DNA of 64,000 bases. Source: Gentiana macrophylla (lineage: Eukaryota; Streptophyta; Magnoliopsida; Gentianales; Gentianaceae). Under the pieces are notes generated by a model. That model saw only the letters and a program-made list of their open reading frames with translations. It searched no databases and was not told the DNA's origin. The DNA lies in contig CM047806.1 of assembly GCA_026214975.1 (NCBI GenBank), positions 6,175,822 to 6,239,821 of the forward strand. Reading direction: 5' to 3'. The translations under genes were made by a program, and so were the position numbers. Within the stretch, counting starts at the first letter, position 1. Every line of letters begins with the position of its first letter. This document shows, piece after piece, positions 1 to 11,172 of the stretch.

Positions 1-655
1 ACCAATACGAACTCCCGGGATCGATCAATTTCTAACAAATAAGGGGATTGTCTTTCTACTTCCCGCATGAAGGAATGGATTCCATATTTGTGAGACGCAC
101 ACTCCACACCCATTCCAGAATAGTGCCGACGTGAAAGTGATTCGGACCGGGCCGCTTAGCGATCCTTAACGAACACATCAAACCCTATCTTGAAATAAGC
201 AGGCGTCTGCAATCACTCCAGGATTAAGGTTAATCCATATATGATCATCTTGTATTTTAATAAGATTTCTCAATCACGGAATTATATGAGAAACGCAGAT
301 TAACTCGGTCCAGTCCTATATGACTCTCATCATATATAAATGCCCCACTTAGATAACCAATATCGACGGCCCGGATAAGACGGTTACACCATAAAGTGTT
401 CTGGGCGCATTAATGGTGGTTTAATCAATAGGCCCCATACTTTGATTAAGTTCACCACGGACTAACAGTTCAAGTGTATCACCACAAACTTAATCCTCAC
501 GTGTGATACACACTAAGTTATATGGCTACATATGATACAACTTGGGGTTTTCAGTAGTGTATTACTTACAAGCACGAAGCAAGTAATACATTGAGAATAA
601 ATCTGTCATTTATTAATTATAAAAACAATTACAGAAATTGTCTTTCGGGCGCTAC
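1..655 (-). mobile_element. Ty1/copia LTR fragment, minus strand, cut by window edge
   Basis: The reverse complement of this stretch matches 1163-1820, including the blocks around 'CCCGAAAGA' near the LTR start, the 'TTATTAATAAATGACAG' segment and the 'GATCGATCCCGGGAG' segment. It therefore looks like the first 650 bp of the same LTR family in inverted orientation. It directly abuts a copia RT/RNase H fragment, so the internal region between that fragment and the LTR has been deleted. The left end lies outside the window. Confidence 0.6.
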
Positions 656-852
656 TTCCAACATAGACCATGACATACAATAAACTGCCTACTGCACTAG
701 CATATGGAACTCTTGACATGTATTCTTCCTCCTCAGCTGACTGTGGAGCAAACACAACAGATAGATGTAGATTTGATGCCATAGGAGTATCTATAGGTTT
801 GGATGCTGACATGTCAAACTTGGATAATATCTTTTCAATATACCCTTGCTGA
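655..852 (-). pseudogene. Ty1/copia reverse transcriptase / RNase H fragment
   Basis: The minus-strand translation gives a short run typical of the copia RT thumb to RNase H boundary. It reads QQGYIEKILSKF, then SKPIDTPMAS, then EYMSRVPYASAVGSLLYVMV. In copia Pol this segment joins the polymerase domain to RNase H. Only about 65 codons remain. There is no YVDD motif and no integrase, and the frame then runs straight into LTR sequence. It is a dead remnant. An upstream ATG is irrelevant here because this is an internal polyprotein piece. Confidence 0.75.
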
Positions 853-862
853 GACTAGGGGT

Positions 863-1130
863 GTTCACGGTTCAGTTCGGTACGGTTAATGGCCGTAGCC
901 GGAACCGAACTGAAAATTTCGGTTAGTAAATATCTGAAACCAAAACCAAACCGTTTACTTTAAGGAACCGAACCGAACCAAAATATATGGTTTGGTTCAG
1001 TTCGGTTAACCGAAAACCAAAATAAACTTTAACAATTCTATTTGATCATAAACGGTTCGGTTTTTTATTCGGGTTTCATTCGGTTATAAACGGTTCGGAT
1101 AACGGTGTCATTTTAACCCTTTACCTTATC
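863..1130. repeat. CGGTT/AACCG-rich dispersed repeat
   Basis: This is a dense mixture of CGGTTCGGTT and AACCGAAC motifs on both strands, starting at 'TAGGGGTGTTCACGG'. The opening resembles dispersed hAT-like non-autonomous elements of plants, but I could not fix the other end or a TSD. It sits between the two inverted copia LTR copies. Confidence 0.4.
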
Positions 1131-1162
1131 ACGACAGCCATTGCTGTGTAATACATGTTAGA

Positions 1163-2872
1163 TGTAGTGCCCGAAAGATAATTTATGTAATTGTTTTATA
1201 TTAATAAATGACAGATTTTATTATTCATCTTATTTGCTTTGTGCTTATATAGTATACACTGCTGCAAACCATAAGTATATCTGTATGTAACCACTTAGCT
1301 CAGTGTATGGAATGCACGAGAGGATTGAGTTAGTGGTGATATACTTGAAGCTGTTAGTCCGTGGTGAACTTAATCGAGTTTAGGGTCTCTTGATTAAAAC
1401 ACCAATAATGTGCCTGTAACACTTTAGGGTGTGATAGTCTTATCCGGTTTGTCGGTAGAGGTAAATACTACGTGGGGAATTTATATATGATGGCATTCAT
1501 ATAGATGGACCGATTTAATCTGAATTTCCGATATAATTCCGTAATCGAGGAATCTTATTAAATCATTAGATGATCATATATGGATCAACCTTAATCTGAG
1601 GTGATCACAGGTGCCGCTTGTCTCGGGTAGTGTTTGATGTGTTAGTTACGGTTCACTTGAATATGTGTTCCAAGCCACTTCTCATTGGCACTATCTCACG
1701 ATGAGTGAGTAGTTCGATTTTCACAGACATGGAATCCATTCCTTCCTCGCGGGAAGTAGTAGACGATCCCCTTATTTGTTAGCCCGAGAAAGTGATCGAT
1801 CCCGGAGTTCACATTTGACTAATTAGCTACTAGTAGGATATGTGTACTAATTGATCATCGAGGTTAATGGTAAATAAGGATAAGATATTTCGAGTCGGGT
1901 TCACGGAGACTTCCCACTCGTAATGGATAGTCTATGGAGGTTAATCCGTATGTAGTGATTATATCAATGGACGCTTATTCACTTTATGGGTTGAGTATAA
2001 GTATACATCTATAATCGGTGAGAGTTCGATTTCGGGTTTATGGTGGCGTAATCCCGGAATTAATAATTAATGTACTTATTTCATTCGATGAATAATTAAT
2101 TATTGGAGCTACTGGTTATAGTTCCATGGTCCCCGATGTGGCTTCTGTAATTCGGACTAATAATCTTGTTATTTGGGCCTCAGTGATAATTAATTGGCTG
2201 GGCTAATTAATTGATATGCATGGATATTATTTAGTTGGGCTAAATAATCTAATACACATAAAAGACATTTTATGTGGGCTTGGAAACCCTAAGTGTGGCG
2301 CCATCTCCTCCTTAATTATCACAAGAATTAATTTTTGGTGATATGGAAAATAAAAGATATTCTTGTTATATGATTGGTTGGTTGACTTGTTATTTGATTT
2401 CCTATTGGTCAATACATGTCACAATTAGTCATTAAGGAAAATATCTTTTTATTTTGTTTAATTGATTATTTATTTGATTAATTAAAACTTGGAGGCCAAG
2501 GATTTACTCTCCTATAAAAGGAGAGTTATTCCAAGGGGAATGGGGATTGAAAATTTCGACCACACTTGTAAAAAAGAGAGGAAAAAAATTAGTTTTCTTG
2601 TCTTGGGTTTTAGAAGAAGAAAAACTCTAAGTTTTTCTTGGTGTTGCATATCAAGGAGGTTCGTGTATCAAGAAGGGTGTCCACCAACCGCCGTTTGAAG
2701 AACACATCGGAAGATCTTGGCTTCTCTTCCTACTATTGGTAACATGATCTTAACCCCCTTGTAGTAGTTTAAGTCCTTTAGTTATGTATTGTGATGTATA
2801 AGTCGTGATCCATCCGCTGCGCGTAGATCTAACTCGTTTAGATCTAAGAACCTGCATCCTTCAATACACACA
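1163..2872 (+). mobile_element. Ty1/copia solo LTR
   Basis: The copy begins TGTAGTGCCCGAAAG and ends CAATACACACA. It carries a TATA box (CCTATAAAAGG, about 2510-2520) followed by a pyrimidine/purine-rich leader, as expected for LTR R-U5. The flanks TTAGA (1158-1162) and GTAGA (2873-2877) could be a diverged 5-bp TSD. The first 650 bp match 1-655 inverted. No internal coding follows, and a second LTR was inserted 8 bp beyond its end. Short plus-strand ORFs within it are not supported as genes. Confidence 0.55.
2508..2521 (+). promoter_or_regulatory. TATA box of copia LTR
   Basis: CTCCTATAAAAGGAG lies about 360 bp before the LTR end, in the usual U3/R position for a copia LTR promoter. Confidence 0.5.
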
Positions 2873-2880
2873 GTAGAGGA

Positions 2881-4308
2881 TGTCACGGATTTTATCTAAC
2901 AAAACAAACAAGTAATAAAATTTATAAATCCGGTATTCCCCAAGTGTAGGGATCGTAGTATAGCGATTAATACCGGAGTCGAACTCACAGGGAATCGTCT
3001 TTGTCTAGTTTTAATAAATTTCCTAAAGTTGTCACGAGAAAAATAAAACTAACCTACACTTAACAATTAAAGACTACAACTAGAATAACAAAACAAAATG
3101 AACTAGTAATGAAAACAATAAAGTTAAACTGGACAGAAGATTAAAAATCTAAAGTCAGCGAATATAGTTGCGAACCGAATAACGAAAATAATTCTATTTT
3201 ATAAACTAAAAAGACAATAAAATCTTAAGATTGCTACGAAGAACAAGCAACAATGGTTTTTTCTCAATTAGTGTAACAACGAACAAGCAATGATCCACCT
3301 ATCTCGCAACCTTCAATTTCCTCTCTAGATTGTTTAGTGAAGATTTAATAAAGACGTGGTTCACCTATCAAAGGTATGAATTCCTACTCTCGTAGATAAT
3401 TCGCCTATTAATCTATCATCTCTCGATCTTAAAGATTAACGCTTCCATAACCAAGGTGTAAGATTTCTCAATCTAGCAACCTAGAAATTAACCTAACAAC
3501 TCTCGTTATTTTTAGTTTAAAAATCCAACCTTTACTATGGTGATCTAGGATTTAATAACGATTCTCATCACACATTAAACATCAAATAGCAATACATTTA
3601 TCAATGAAATTGCATAAGAACAATAAAACATAATAAAGATACAATCTTTAATTAAACTCACAAACAATCCAAGAGTTGAAATCAAAACGTTGCTGAGACG
3701 GTTTCACACGCTTGTTCCAGAAGTGCCTAGCCTCTGCTCATATCCGTACGAACGAAAAAAAAAAAAATAAATAAATATGTTGCTCGGTCGACCGAAGGTG
3801 TGCACTCGGTCGACCGAGTGCTTCTCCTTTTTTTTTTGATTTTCTGTCTCGTCTCTGTTCCCAGATGATTTTTTTCGTGTTCCGTCCTGCCGCTGAATCC
3901 GTCCTTTTATAACCTTTTAGCCGACTTAGGGTAATTATTACCATTTTTCTTTTCTTTTTTAAATAAGAGAAAACCTAAACCCTAAAAAATAATAATAATC
4001 CCTAATTTGCCCTTCTCTTCAATCTTTAAATAAATTGCTGCTTTAAACTCCTCCAGCTCGGCTCTTACTCGACCCATGATATATTTGTGTACCTTCAACC
4101 ATAAAAACGTGCAAAGTGTAACATCACATATATAAATAGATAATTGCTAATAAAATCACGTAAATAACCCGACTTTGCACTTCAATAATTTCCAGCTTCA
4201 TTCTTTCGATAATTCCATTAAACACTTAATTTTCTATAAAAATTAATAAAATACAAAGGAATTCGTTACGAAATAAAGTAATATAAACCGTAAAAATCAT
4301 CGTAAACA
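2881..4308 (-). mobile_element. Athila-like solo LTR (copy a)
   Basis: The copy is bounded by TGTCACGG on the left and GTAAACA on the right, so in minus orientation it is TG...CA. A perfect 5-bp TSD GAGGA flanks it (2876-2880 and 4309-4313). The left end carries the block 'GTGTAGGGATCGTAGTATAG' followed by 'CACAGGGAATCG'. Related blocks start the LTR copies at 24370, 31144, 43081 and 60088. A minus-strand TATAAAAGG lies near 3903-3911, and paired palindromes lie at 3784-3795 and 3802-3821. There is no internal region, so this is a recombinational solo LTR. Confidence 0.8.
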
Positions 4309-4620
4309 GAGGATCCGGGCTCCCCCAATATATGGAGGGAGGGGTAAAGAAATTTTCAGGGTGAGAGTGAAATCAAGACTCATTGTGGCATTGAGGGAGT
4401 CGAAAACTATTTTGGGGATGAATTGGGGGACCACTGTGGTCACTTTTTTACCCGATTTAGTAGACCAGTCACCCGAAATTTACCACAAATTGACATTAGT
4501 ACTTGGATGATATGACGTGGCCCAAGTTAATACAAAGCTACCACAATGGTTTATGTGTTGCCACCAGTTGAAATGACACCAAGGTAAAGTCGTGGCACTA
4601 TACAAGCATTAATCTTTTAC
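4309..4620. other. Unassigned spacer
   Basis: No coding or repeat family was recognised. The only structure seen is an inverted pair, ACCAAGGTAAA near 4580 and TTTACCTTGGT near 4616, abutting the start of the LINE fragment. Confidence 0.3.
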
Positions 4621-5045
4621 CTTGGTGTAGGTCTGATTTTTAGCGATGCGTTCGGCTCAATTATTGCTTTCTTTTCGTTTTACCTTGATCCTGGTATAAG
4701 TTTTGAGATTCTGGAGATGCAAGCGATTTTATTGGCGATGGAAGAGACTATTCGTTTGAGACTTTCTGCAGTCACCTTCGAGGCTGATTGTCAGCCATGT
4801 GTTCAAGCATTATTGCGGCCGTCAGATGATTTGTCTGTCTTCAGTTGCTTAGCGCGTGATTGCCTTGCGCTTTTGTCATCCTTTGTTTCCACATCCTTTA
4901 CATTCGTCAAGCGCACTGGCAATTTTCCGGCGCATTTATTGGCTAGGCACGGGTTAGATCATTTGGTCGTATTGCTTGGGGAACAACCCCTCCTCATGAT
5001 GTAATTTCTGCCGCTATTGCGGACTTGACTTAATAAAAAAATTAT
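4621..5045 (+). pseudogene. LINE (L1-type) 3' end, RNase H domain
   Basis: Plant L1 LINEs end in an RNase H domain. The frame at about 4626-5004 reads GVGLIFSDAFGSIIAF, then LEMQAILLAMEE, then a FEADCQPCVQALL segment and finally KRTGNFPAHLLARHGL. The E and D of the RNase H active-site pattern are present, but the first Asp block is degenerate or missing. The stop is followed by TTAATAAAAAAATTATTTT and an A-rich tail, as for a LINE 3' end. Everything 5' (endonuclease, RT) is absent, so it is 5'-truncated. It is the same family as the minus-strand copy at 12901-14219. No TSD was identified. Confidence 0.7.
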
Positions 5046-5812
5046 TTTCATCAAAAAAATAAAATCATTTCATAATTATCCTTTATGATATAAAAATATA
5101 ATCTATATGTATATATACATATATCTAGACATACAATTGTATATATACACATGTATTTATACATTCTACATATATGCGTATATACACACATATTACTGTA
5201 TGTTAACTAAAAGTCTTTAAGGAAGTCATAGAACGAAACATTTAAAATATGATAACATAGATATCTAAAATCAAAGTAAAAAGCTATTGTTTATAAAATA
5301 TAAGCATATAGCAAGTCTGAAAAACCGGGGCGTTACAAGGTTGTTTATGTTCTAGTCTTTTTTTATGTTTTTTTTTTCTCTTGGGAATATGGATGCTATT
5401 ATTTTATTTTAATTTTTTATTTGTTTGTTTTGTTTTACATGCAAAGGAGCGTTGTGATGTAGTGATCGTCAATCGGAGGTGAAGTAAACTAATTAAGCTC
5501 GCCACCAAGATGAAAATTTGTCTCAAATCTTATTAGCAAAGGAGCAACGATAAAACAAATGATTTTCATCTTCCATATGTAATGATTATATTTTCATATG
5601 TAATAATTATATGAAAATAACTATAATATGAAACATCTACAGACGTGCATAACGTCGTGTCGAAGGGAGTAATATCACTTCTGTTTTTAAATTAAATAAA
5701 GGAGTAATATTACAAATTGATGAGATTAGGCCAAATTCAAACTTTAAACATTTTAAAAGTGTGATAATAGGTCGACTTGGAACATACCACACCTACCGAT
5801 CATGCACATGTA
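5046..5812. other. AT-rich spacer with possible LTR end
   Basis: This is AT-rich sequence with TATATA/CATATA microsatellite at 5100-5200. CCGGGGCGTTACA at about 5326-5338 looks like the 3' terminus of an LTR related to the element at 5813. No start was found. No gene is supported. Confidence 0.3.
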
Positions 5813-7953
5813 TGTGACGCCCCGTTCCAGACACCGTGTCCTTATTCGGAATTGAACGTCCGGCACGCATATAATTTAATATTTAAATCAATTATATACG
5901 TAAGCCTTACATAATTACATAAGAGTTAAAGCGGATATGAAACGACACGGGAGAAATTTTAAACGACAAACAAAGTCGTACCGACTAAAGAAAAGTAAAT
6001 GATGTTTCCAACAACATTTAACTGAAAGAAACGTAATAAAGTCTAAACATTATTACAAGTTCAGTGGAAAGATTAAAAGTCTAAAGAACAGAACAAAGTA
6101 TCATCCTCTCATTTCTCGAACCATCAAAATGAAACAATAAGCAAAACTTCCAAAAGCTGCCATAAGCTTACTCCTCATAATAAACATCTTCGTCATAGTA
6201 ACCTGCATCAATTTCTCGGGGTGGGAAACATACATGCAAATAAAAGGGTGAGTATATATGCGCTCAGTAAAGCGTAGAAGCACCGAATTTAAAATATGTA
6301 ATAACACAAAAGTTGTCATTTCTACCACATATGTATAAGGGTTCACTCCCCTCTACTAGTCTCACTAGTAAAACTCAACCAAACAAGGGGTTTGTTACAC
6401 ACAAGGTCTAAGGACACTTTGCATGGTGAGAATGCACCACGACATATCCTCAGCTCCTCATATGGCACGGCTGCTATCCATGTGGGAGACTACCCAGTCC
6501 ACGCAGCGGCTACCTTTGTGGAGGGGTAATAGTCCCAAGCTGCGAAACAGAAACGTGCCTTACCAAATACCACGGTATTTTATCTTTTAGACTCTCAAAT
6601 ATGTATTTAAGAGTATTTAAGCTAACCACCTAAGTTCATTCCACATAAAAGGTTTTTTTGGGACTTCTAATCCTAGATCATTCTAACTATACTACTAATC
6701 ACATAGCACAGAAGATGTAAGTTACTAAACACAACGTCCCTCAAAGTCAAGTGATGTGTTCTGGTGCTCCCGTGCTTATCCCGCGGAGGAGGTCGACACG
6801 GTGCTGAGCCAAGGTCACCAGAACCCATACATCTTACTTTACAACATAACAATTAAGGCTTATCACAAAAATACACAAAACACAATCATGTATTATATTA
6901 GTACATCATTTGTTCTTTCAAAGATGTTACACATTTTACTATTATTATATTGTGTAAATAATTAGAACCCCATATACTACCTTTGTTTTTATTTTTTATT
7001 CAAACTCTTTTTTTTTCTTTCTGTTTTCATCATTTTTTTCTTCTGCTACCTTTTCTTTTCCTCTATTCTACTGCTACTCCCTTTTTTTTTTCTTCTGCTT
7101 CAAATCTTATTTATTTGTTTATTATAAAACACAACTTTCAACAGAGTTGAAAGAATACGTTCCTTTCTTGTTTTTCTATTTTTTCTTTTCTTTTCTTCCT
7201 CCCTTCGGCAACACAGCTAGTGGGCATCATGTACCTATTTCTTTCGGTAAAAAAAAAAACACATGCAAATTCATATATTATAAAATAAAATAAAACCATG
7301 CAAATACATATATTATAAAATAAAATAAAACCAATAGCAACAAAGAAGAACTACAACGAAAAGAAAAGGAAGAACACCAATTATAACACGATTAAATACA
7401 GTTGAACACCCCTTTACCTTTTTCAATTGCCAAAAAAGTTTGAATCAAAGCCAAACTTTTATTTGAAACAACTACGGTGAATCCTTCGATTTCTACAACA
7501 AAAGTAGCAACCTACGATTAATCCAAAGCGTCTATTAAAGCCTAATTGTTTAGAAAAACTCAAGAACCCTAGATTCCAAAAAGAGGGTTTTTCGATTTAA
7601 CTTTTCGTTTATGGTGATTCTTATACCAAAATGTTCGTCTCGTTGCAATAATCGTCGTGGTATGAATTATCTGAAAAAAAACAGAAAGACGGATCAACCT
7701 ATAGGATAAAGATTTTGTCAAACCCTTTTTTTTTCTTCTCAATGCGCCGCTTCTGTTTTTTGTTTCCCTTCTAACGTCGACTCAAGATGGATTTGGGGGT
7801 TAGGAAGTATTAATATGTATTTATAACACATTAATCCAAAATTTATCTTAAAAATATAATTTACCATAAGTAATTAAATAAAGAAAAGGTAAATAGATAA
7901 TTACATATCATAAGTTACCAATTTTGCCCTTTAATTAAAACTAGGATATTACA
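5813..7953 (-). mobile_element. Ty3/gypsy-type solo LTR
   Basis: The plus-strand ends are TGTGACGCCCCG and AGGATATTACA, so the LTR runs TGTAATATCC...GGGGCGTCACA on the minus strand. A perfect 5-bp TSD ATGTA is at 5808-5812 and 7954-7958. 'TGT-AT-TCC' starts and 'CGGGGCGT-ACA' ends are common in plant gypsy LTRs, so the lineage is inferred rather than shown. There is no coding region. ORFs such as 6101-6346 and 6756-6965 have no recognisable similarity and are taken as chance. Confidence 0.7.
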
Positions 7954-8054
7954 ATGTAACCAACCAAAACAAAGAATTTGAATATACTTTTTTTTGGATT
8001 TAATTTGAATATACTTATACTATTCACACAAATCTTTCAATTCTCTGTTTTTTA

Positions 8055-8844
8055 TGGTGCGTTTGCATTGCTTGAATGAAATGTTTTTCATTCCATCCAA
8101 AATTGAATTGAATGAAATTTAAAACACAACATAATAATAAAAAATCAACCACTATCCACCCCACCTCCCGCACCACCTGGCACCTGCCTACCCCACCGAA
8201 ACCAACCACCGTCACCTTCCACCGCACCACCACCGCATCACGGCCGCTGCCTACATATCACCACCATTGTCACAACTAACCCCCATCCCCCATCACAACC
8301 CAACCCGCCACCTTCCGCCTACCATGACCACCACCTACTGTTACCAACCATTTAACCACTACCCCTTACCAACACCCACACTACCACCATCTTCCCAATT
8401 TTCACACATGACCTACCCCACCACCACCCACTGTCACTATCCTCCACCACAGCCAACTCCATCACCACCGATAACTACTCGTCCGCCACCACTGCACAGT
8501 CTACCCAGCTCACAATCACCCATCATCGCACACCCCACCACACCACCCTTGTCACTACAACCACCACCGTCACCACCACTACGGCCATTGCACACCTCAC
8601 AACATCCGCCGTCACCCACCACCGCACGCCTCACTGTCACCGCCACCACCGGTTCTGTACACCCCTCCGCTATCCGTCACACTCATCAACACGCATCACC
8701 GTCGTCCACCATGTCAATTGTCGCATTCTATAGGATCTCATACGTTTCATTCTATTGCTTGTCAAATGTAGGAATGGAATCACGCTCATTCCATTCCATC
8801 AGCTTCATTCCATTCAATTTCATTTCAGCAATCCAAACGCACTA
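8055..8844. mobile_element. Tourist-like (PIF/Harbinger-type) non-autonomous element
   Basis: The terminal inverted repeats are TGGTGCGTTTGCATTGCT on the left and, on the right read inverted, TAGTGCGTTTGGATTGCT. The flanking trinucleotide TTA is at 8052-8054 and 8845-8847, the TSD class of PIF/Harbinger. Subterminal sequence is also inverted (ATTCCAT/ATGGAAT blocks). The middle, 8140-8715, is an unusual C/A-rich tract. A 193-codon plus-strand reading frame (8267-8848) is nearly all Pro, Thr, His and Ser and is a composition artefact rather than a gene. There is no transposase. Confidence 0.7.
8140..8715 (+). repeat. CCACC/CCATCA-rich low-complexity tract
   Basis: About 570 bp have almost no G on the plus strand, built from imperfect CCACC, CCATCAC and CCGTCACC units. 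It lies wholly inside the Tourist-like element and looks like an expanded internal minisatellite. Confidence 0.7.
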
Positions 8845-8849
8845 TTAGA

Positions 8850-9480
8850 GTAAATGATTAGACGTGATATAATCCTATTTTACTACGGGGTTTTTTTAAC
8901 GTTATTTTTTAAGGAGGTTCACTCACAATGTTTCAAAAGTTTTCCTCACATATGTCTGATTTCTTGAAACCTAATAAGTATTCCTGATGGCTGTCCAAAT
9001 ATGTTACAAATTTTTTCCCATTTTCAGTTTTATTTTGTCAAACGGTCGGGTAATCACCGCACACGTCTGTTTAAGCTAAGTAGGCATTGTGTATCGAGAA
9101 AATTTTAGATGTAATCTAGACTTCTTTAGCTGATAAGTTTAATGGAGTTGGTTTTCCATTAAAAAAGAATAATGGATACATAGTACTTTCGTATCGATTT
9201 TTTCTTCTAAAAAATCATATACATTAATAATACAAGAGTTAGCTACATGCCTTTATTATTATTTTTTATTTTTATACGTATGTCAGAAATAAGGGGAAAT
9301 TGTTCATATAGTATATTTTCTAAAGTCTCTTCTCTAAATGGTACTCCACAAAGCGGAGTCCATAAAAAAATAATGTAAAAAGATTATTAATTGAAAAATA
9401 CAAAAATATCCTTCGGTAAACTGTTACAATTTTGAAAATTCAAACACGGGGCTACACGAAAAAAGAGTGAATAATAGCAT
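8850..9480. other. AT-rich spacer
   Basis: No gene, repeat family or RNA was recognised. The minus-strand frame at 9387-9653 overlaps the stem-loop and promoter-like sequence and shows no domain. Confidence 0.3.
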
Positions 9481-9498
9481 ACACTGTTGTTAGGGGGA

Positions 9499-9604
9499 CA
9501 CGTGTCGGCCACACAAGCATAACCAGTAATATTACATGGTTTTGTGTGGCCAGAAATGAGCCACGTGGCATTACATGAATAGCTTACACCCAGGACTATA
9601 TAAG
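9499..9604 (+). promoter_or_regulatory. Promoter-like block: two G-boxes and TATA
   Basis: G-box cores occur at 9499-9504 (CACGTG) and within the 10-bp palindrome GCCACGTGGC at 9560-9569. TATATAAG at 9597-9604 is at a normal distance, and a CT-rich leader (CCCTCTCTACTTACTCTCTC, 9661-9680) follows. The arrangement is typical of a plant core promoter. It surrounds the stem-loop, which falls 46 bp before the TATA box. Confidence 0.45.
9507..9551. other. Stem-loop with TAATATTAC in the loop (geminivirus-origin-like)
   Basis: Outer arms GGCCACACAA (9507-9516) and TTGTGTGGCC (9542-9551) pair perfectly. Inner arms AACCA (9521-9525) and TGGTT (9537-9541) extend the stem past a 4-nt left bulge. The 11-nt loop is G-TAATATTAC-A. 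TAATATTAC in the loop of a GC-containing hairpin is the known Rep nicking site of geminiviruses. No Rep-like frame is seen on either side, so this could be an orphan endogenous viral fragment or a coincidental foldback. Confidence 0.6.
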
Positions 9605-9688
9605 TCGTCAACTCGTTACCAAAACCATAGTAGAATAGAAGTTGAAAACCCAAAATTTTTCCCTCTCTACTTACTCTCTCTTAAAAAT

Positions 9689-9718
9689 ATGCCTAAAAAC
9701 CCAAATAATTTCCTGAAG
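9689..9718 (+). CDS. Possible 10-codon first exon, function unknown
   Basis: The first ATG after the TATA box and CT-rich leader opens MPKNPNNFLK. It ends exactly at AAG|GTAAAT, a plausible 5' splice site. I could not find a convincing downstream exon in 9.7-11.1 kb, so this may be the relic of a gene or a non-coding transcript. Very uncertain. Confidence 0.2.
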
Positions 9719-9719
9719 G

Positions 9720-11172
9720 TAAATTATTAATTTAAACTGGGTTAACCCAAATAAATAAAATATTAAATTTTATTGCTCCCACCCACCTCTTTTTTAAATT
9801 TAAAATTAAATTTAAAATTTTCATTAATGAAATGTTCTTCCGGATTTAATTCAGATATCATGGAACTATTTGAAAATATTCATTCATTAATTTAGAGTGT
9901 TGGATCTATGAATCTGGTACACGTTTATGAGAACGAGATAAAGGAAAACTTATTAGAATGGAGAGTGAAATCAGTGAATAAACCACCTTAATACCCTGAA
10001 TCTATCTGTCATGTTTTCCTTAATCATTGCCTTAAAACATTAATCCCTGAAATAAACCCTCCTTAAACCCCTGAATCTGTCTGTCATTTCTTCCTTAATC
10101 ATTGCCTTAAAGCATTAATCCCTTAAATATGATCAACTGGGTTTAGGACAACATTTTCCATTAATGTTAATTTAAATGGGTTTAGGACAACGTTTCCCAT
10201 TAATGTTAATTTAACAAATGTTAACATCATGAACTAAGGCTTGAATCTGAACCTGTAATCTGATTAATAAAATTCAACAATGCAGGAGAATGCAATTTGT
10301 TGAATGGTCATTTAAACATGAATTTATTAAATATCTATCGTAAAAAATGGGTTATTTTTGTTTTTACGATTTATGGGGCTATTTATTAAATATTAATTTA
10401 TTTTGGATAAGGTTGTGTTCACGATACTATATACACAAGAACTCTTGTAGAAATACTATTTAAACAAAAATCTTTTCAGAAAATAGTAAATAAACAATTG
10501 CCCCCCCGGAAATAATCATGTCAATAGAATCTTTATTTTTCAAAAGCAGTTCCCAAAAGTTTGAAACACAGATTAAAAACTATAGAAAAGCCAAGTTTAA
10601 TTTCTCTCATGGACTGATAATCAAGAAGACTAAAGGCCCAAAGTGAAGTTGGGCACGAAATATTATACGAGTTAAATAGATGGGCCTGACAGCAAAATCT
10701 TGCCTTGTTGTTTATGTGGAAAACTTTATATGATCTCCAAAATATATCCTCCCTTAGATAATAGAGATTGAAAAACTTGGAAAAATTATATACTCAAAAT
10801 GTATAATGTTCGTAAAATATGCTCCGAAATGATAACATATTGTTTGATGATACCTAAAAAGACTTTTTGATGATTCCTAGAGAATTGATAGCTAATTCGA
10901 GCGAAATTGATTCGGAACATACAATAAAAATAGTATGATTGGGAACATATTGTACAAATATTGTTTTTTTTTAAGCATATATTTCAAGTTTTCAATAGAG
11001 ATTCGGTTAATTATAAAAAAAAAACAAAATAAACAGTGTTCTGATTTACTTGTGTTATTTTCTTCCTATATTTGGAGGTTCAAATCTCTATAAATACAAA
11101 ATTCAAGAATTTTCTATACCTACTCCAAATGCTTAATGTTTATCACACCCAAAATGAACGGATAATTACTTA
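9720..11172. other. AT-rich non-coding stretch
   Basis: No gene was recognised. It contains the tandem duplications listed separately at 9979-10215. The rest is AT-rich with no clear TE ends. Confidence 0.3.
9979..10215 (+). repeat. Two consecutive tandem duplications
   Basis: The first pair, 9979-10051 and 10052-10127, has a period of about 74 bp. Both copies hold CTGTCAT...CTTAATCATTGCCTTAAA. The second pair, 10134-10175 and 10176-10215, has a period of about 41 bp, with GGGTTTAGGACAAC and CCATTAATGTTAATTTAA in both copies. Copies differ by a few substitutions. Confidence 0.75.

Noticed and set aside
8267..8848. 193-codon ORF rich in Pro, Thr, His, Ser
   Set aside because: It reads straight through the CCACC-rich tract of a MITE; composition alone explains it.
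9387..9653. Minus-strand 88-codon ORF over the stem-loop
   Set aside because: There is no Rep motif or other domain, and it runs antisense through the TATA box and G-boxes.
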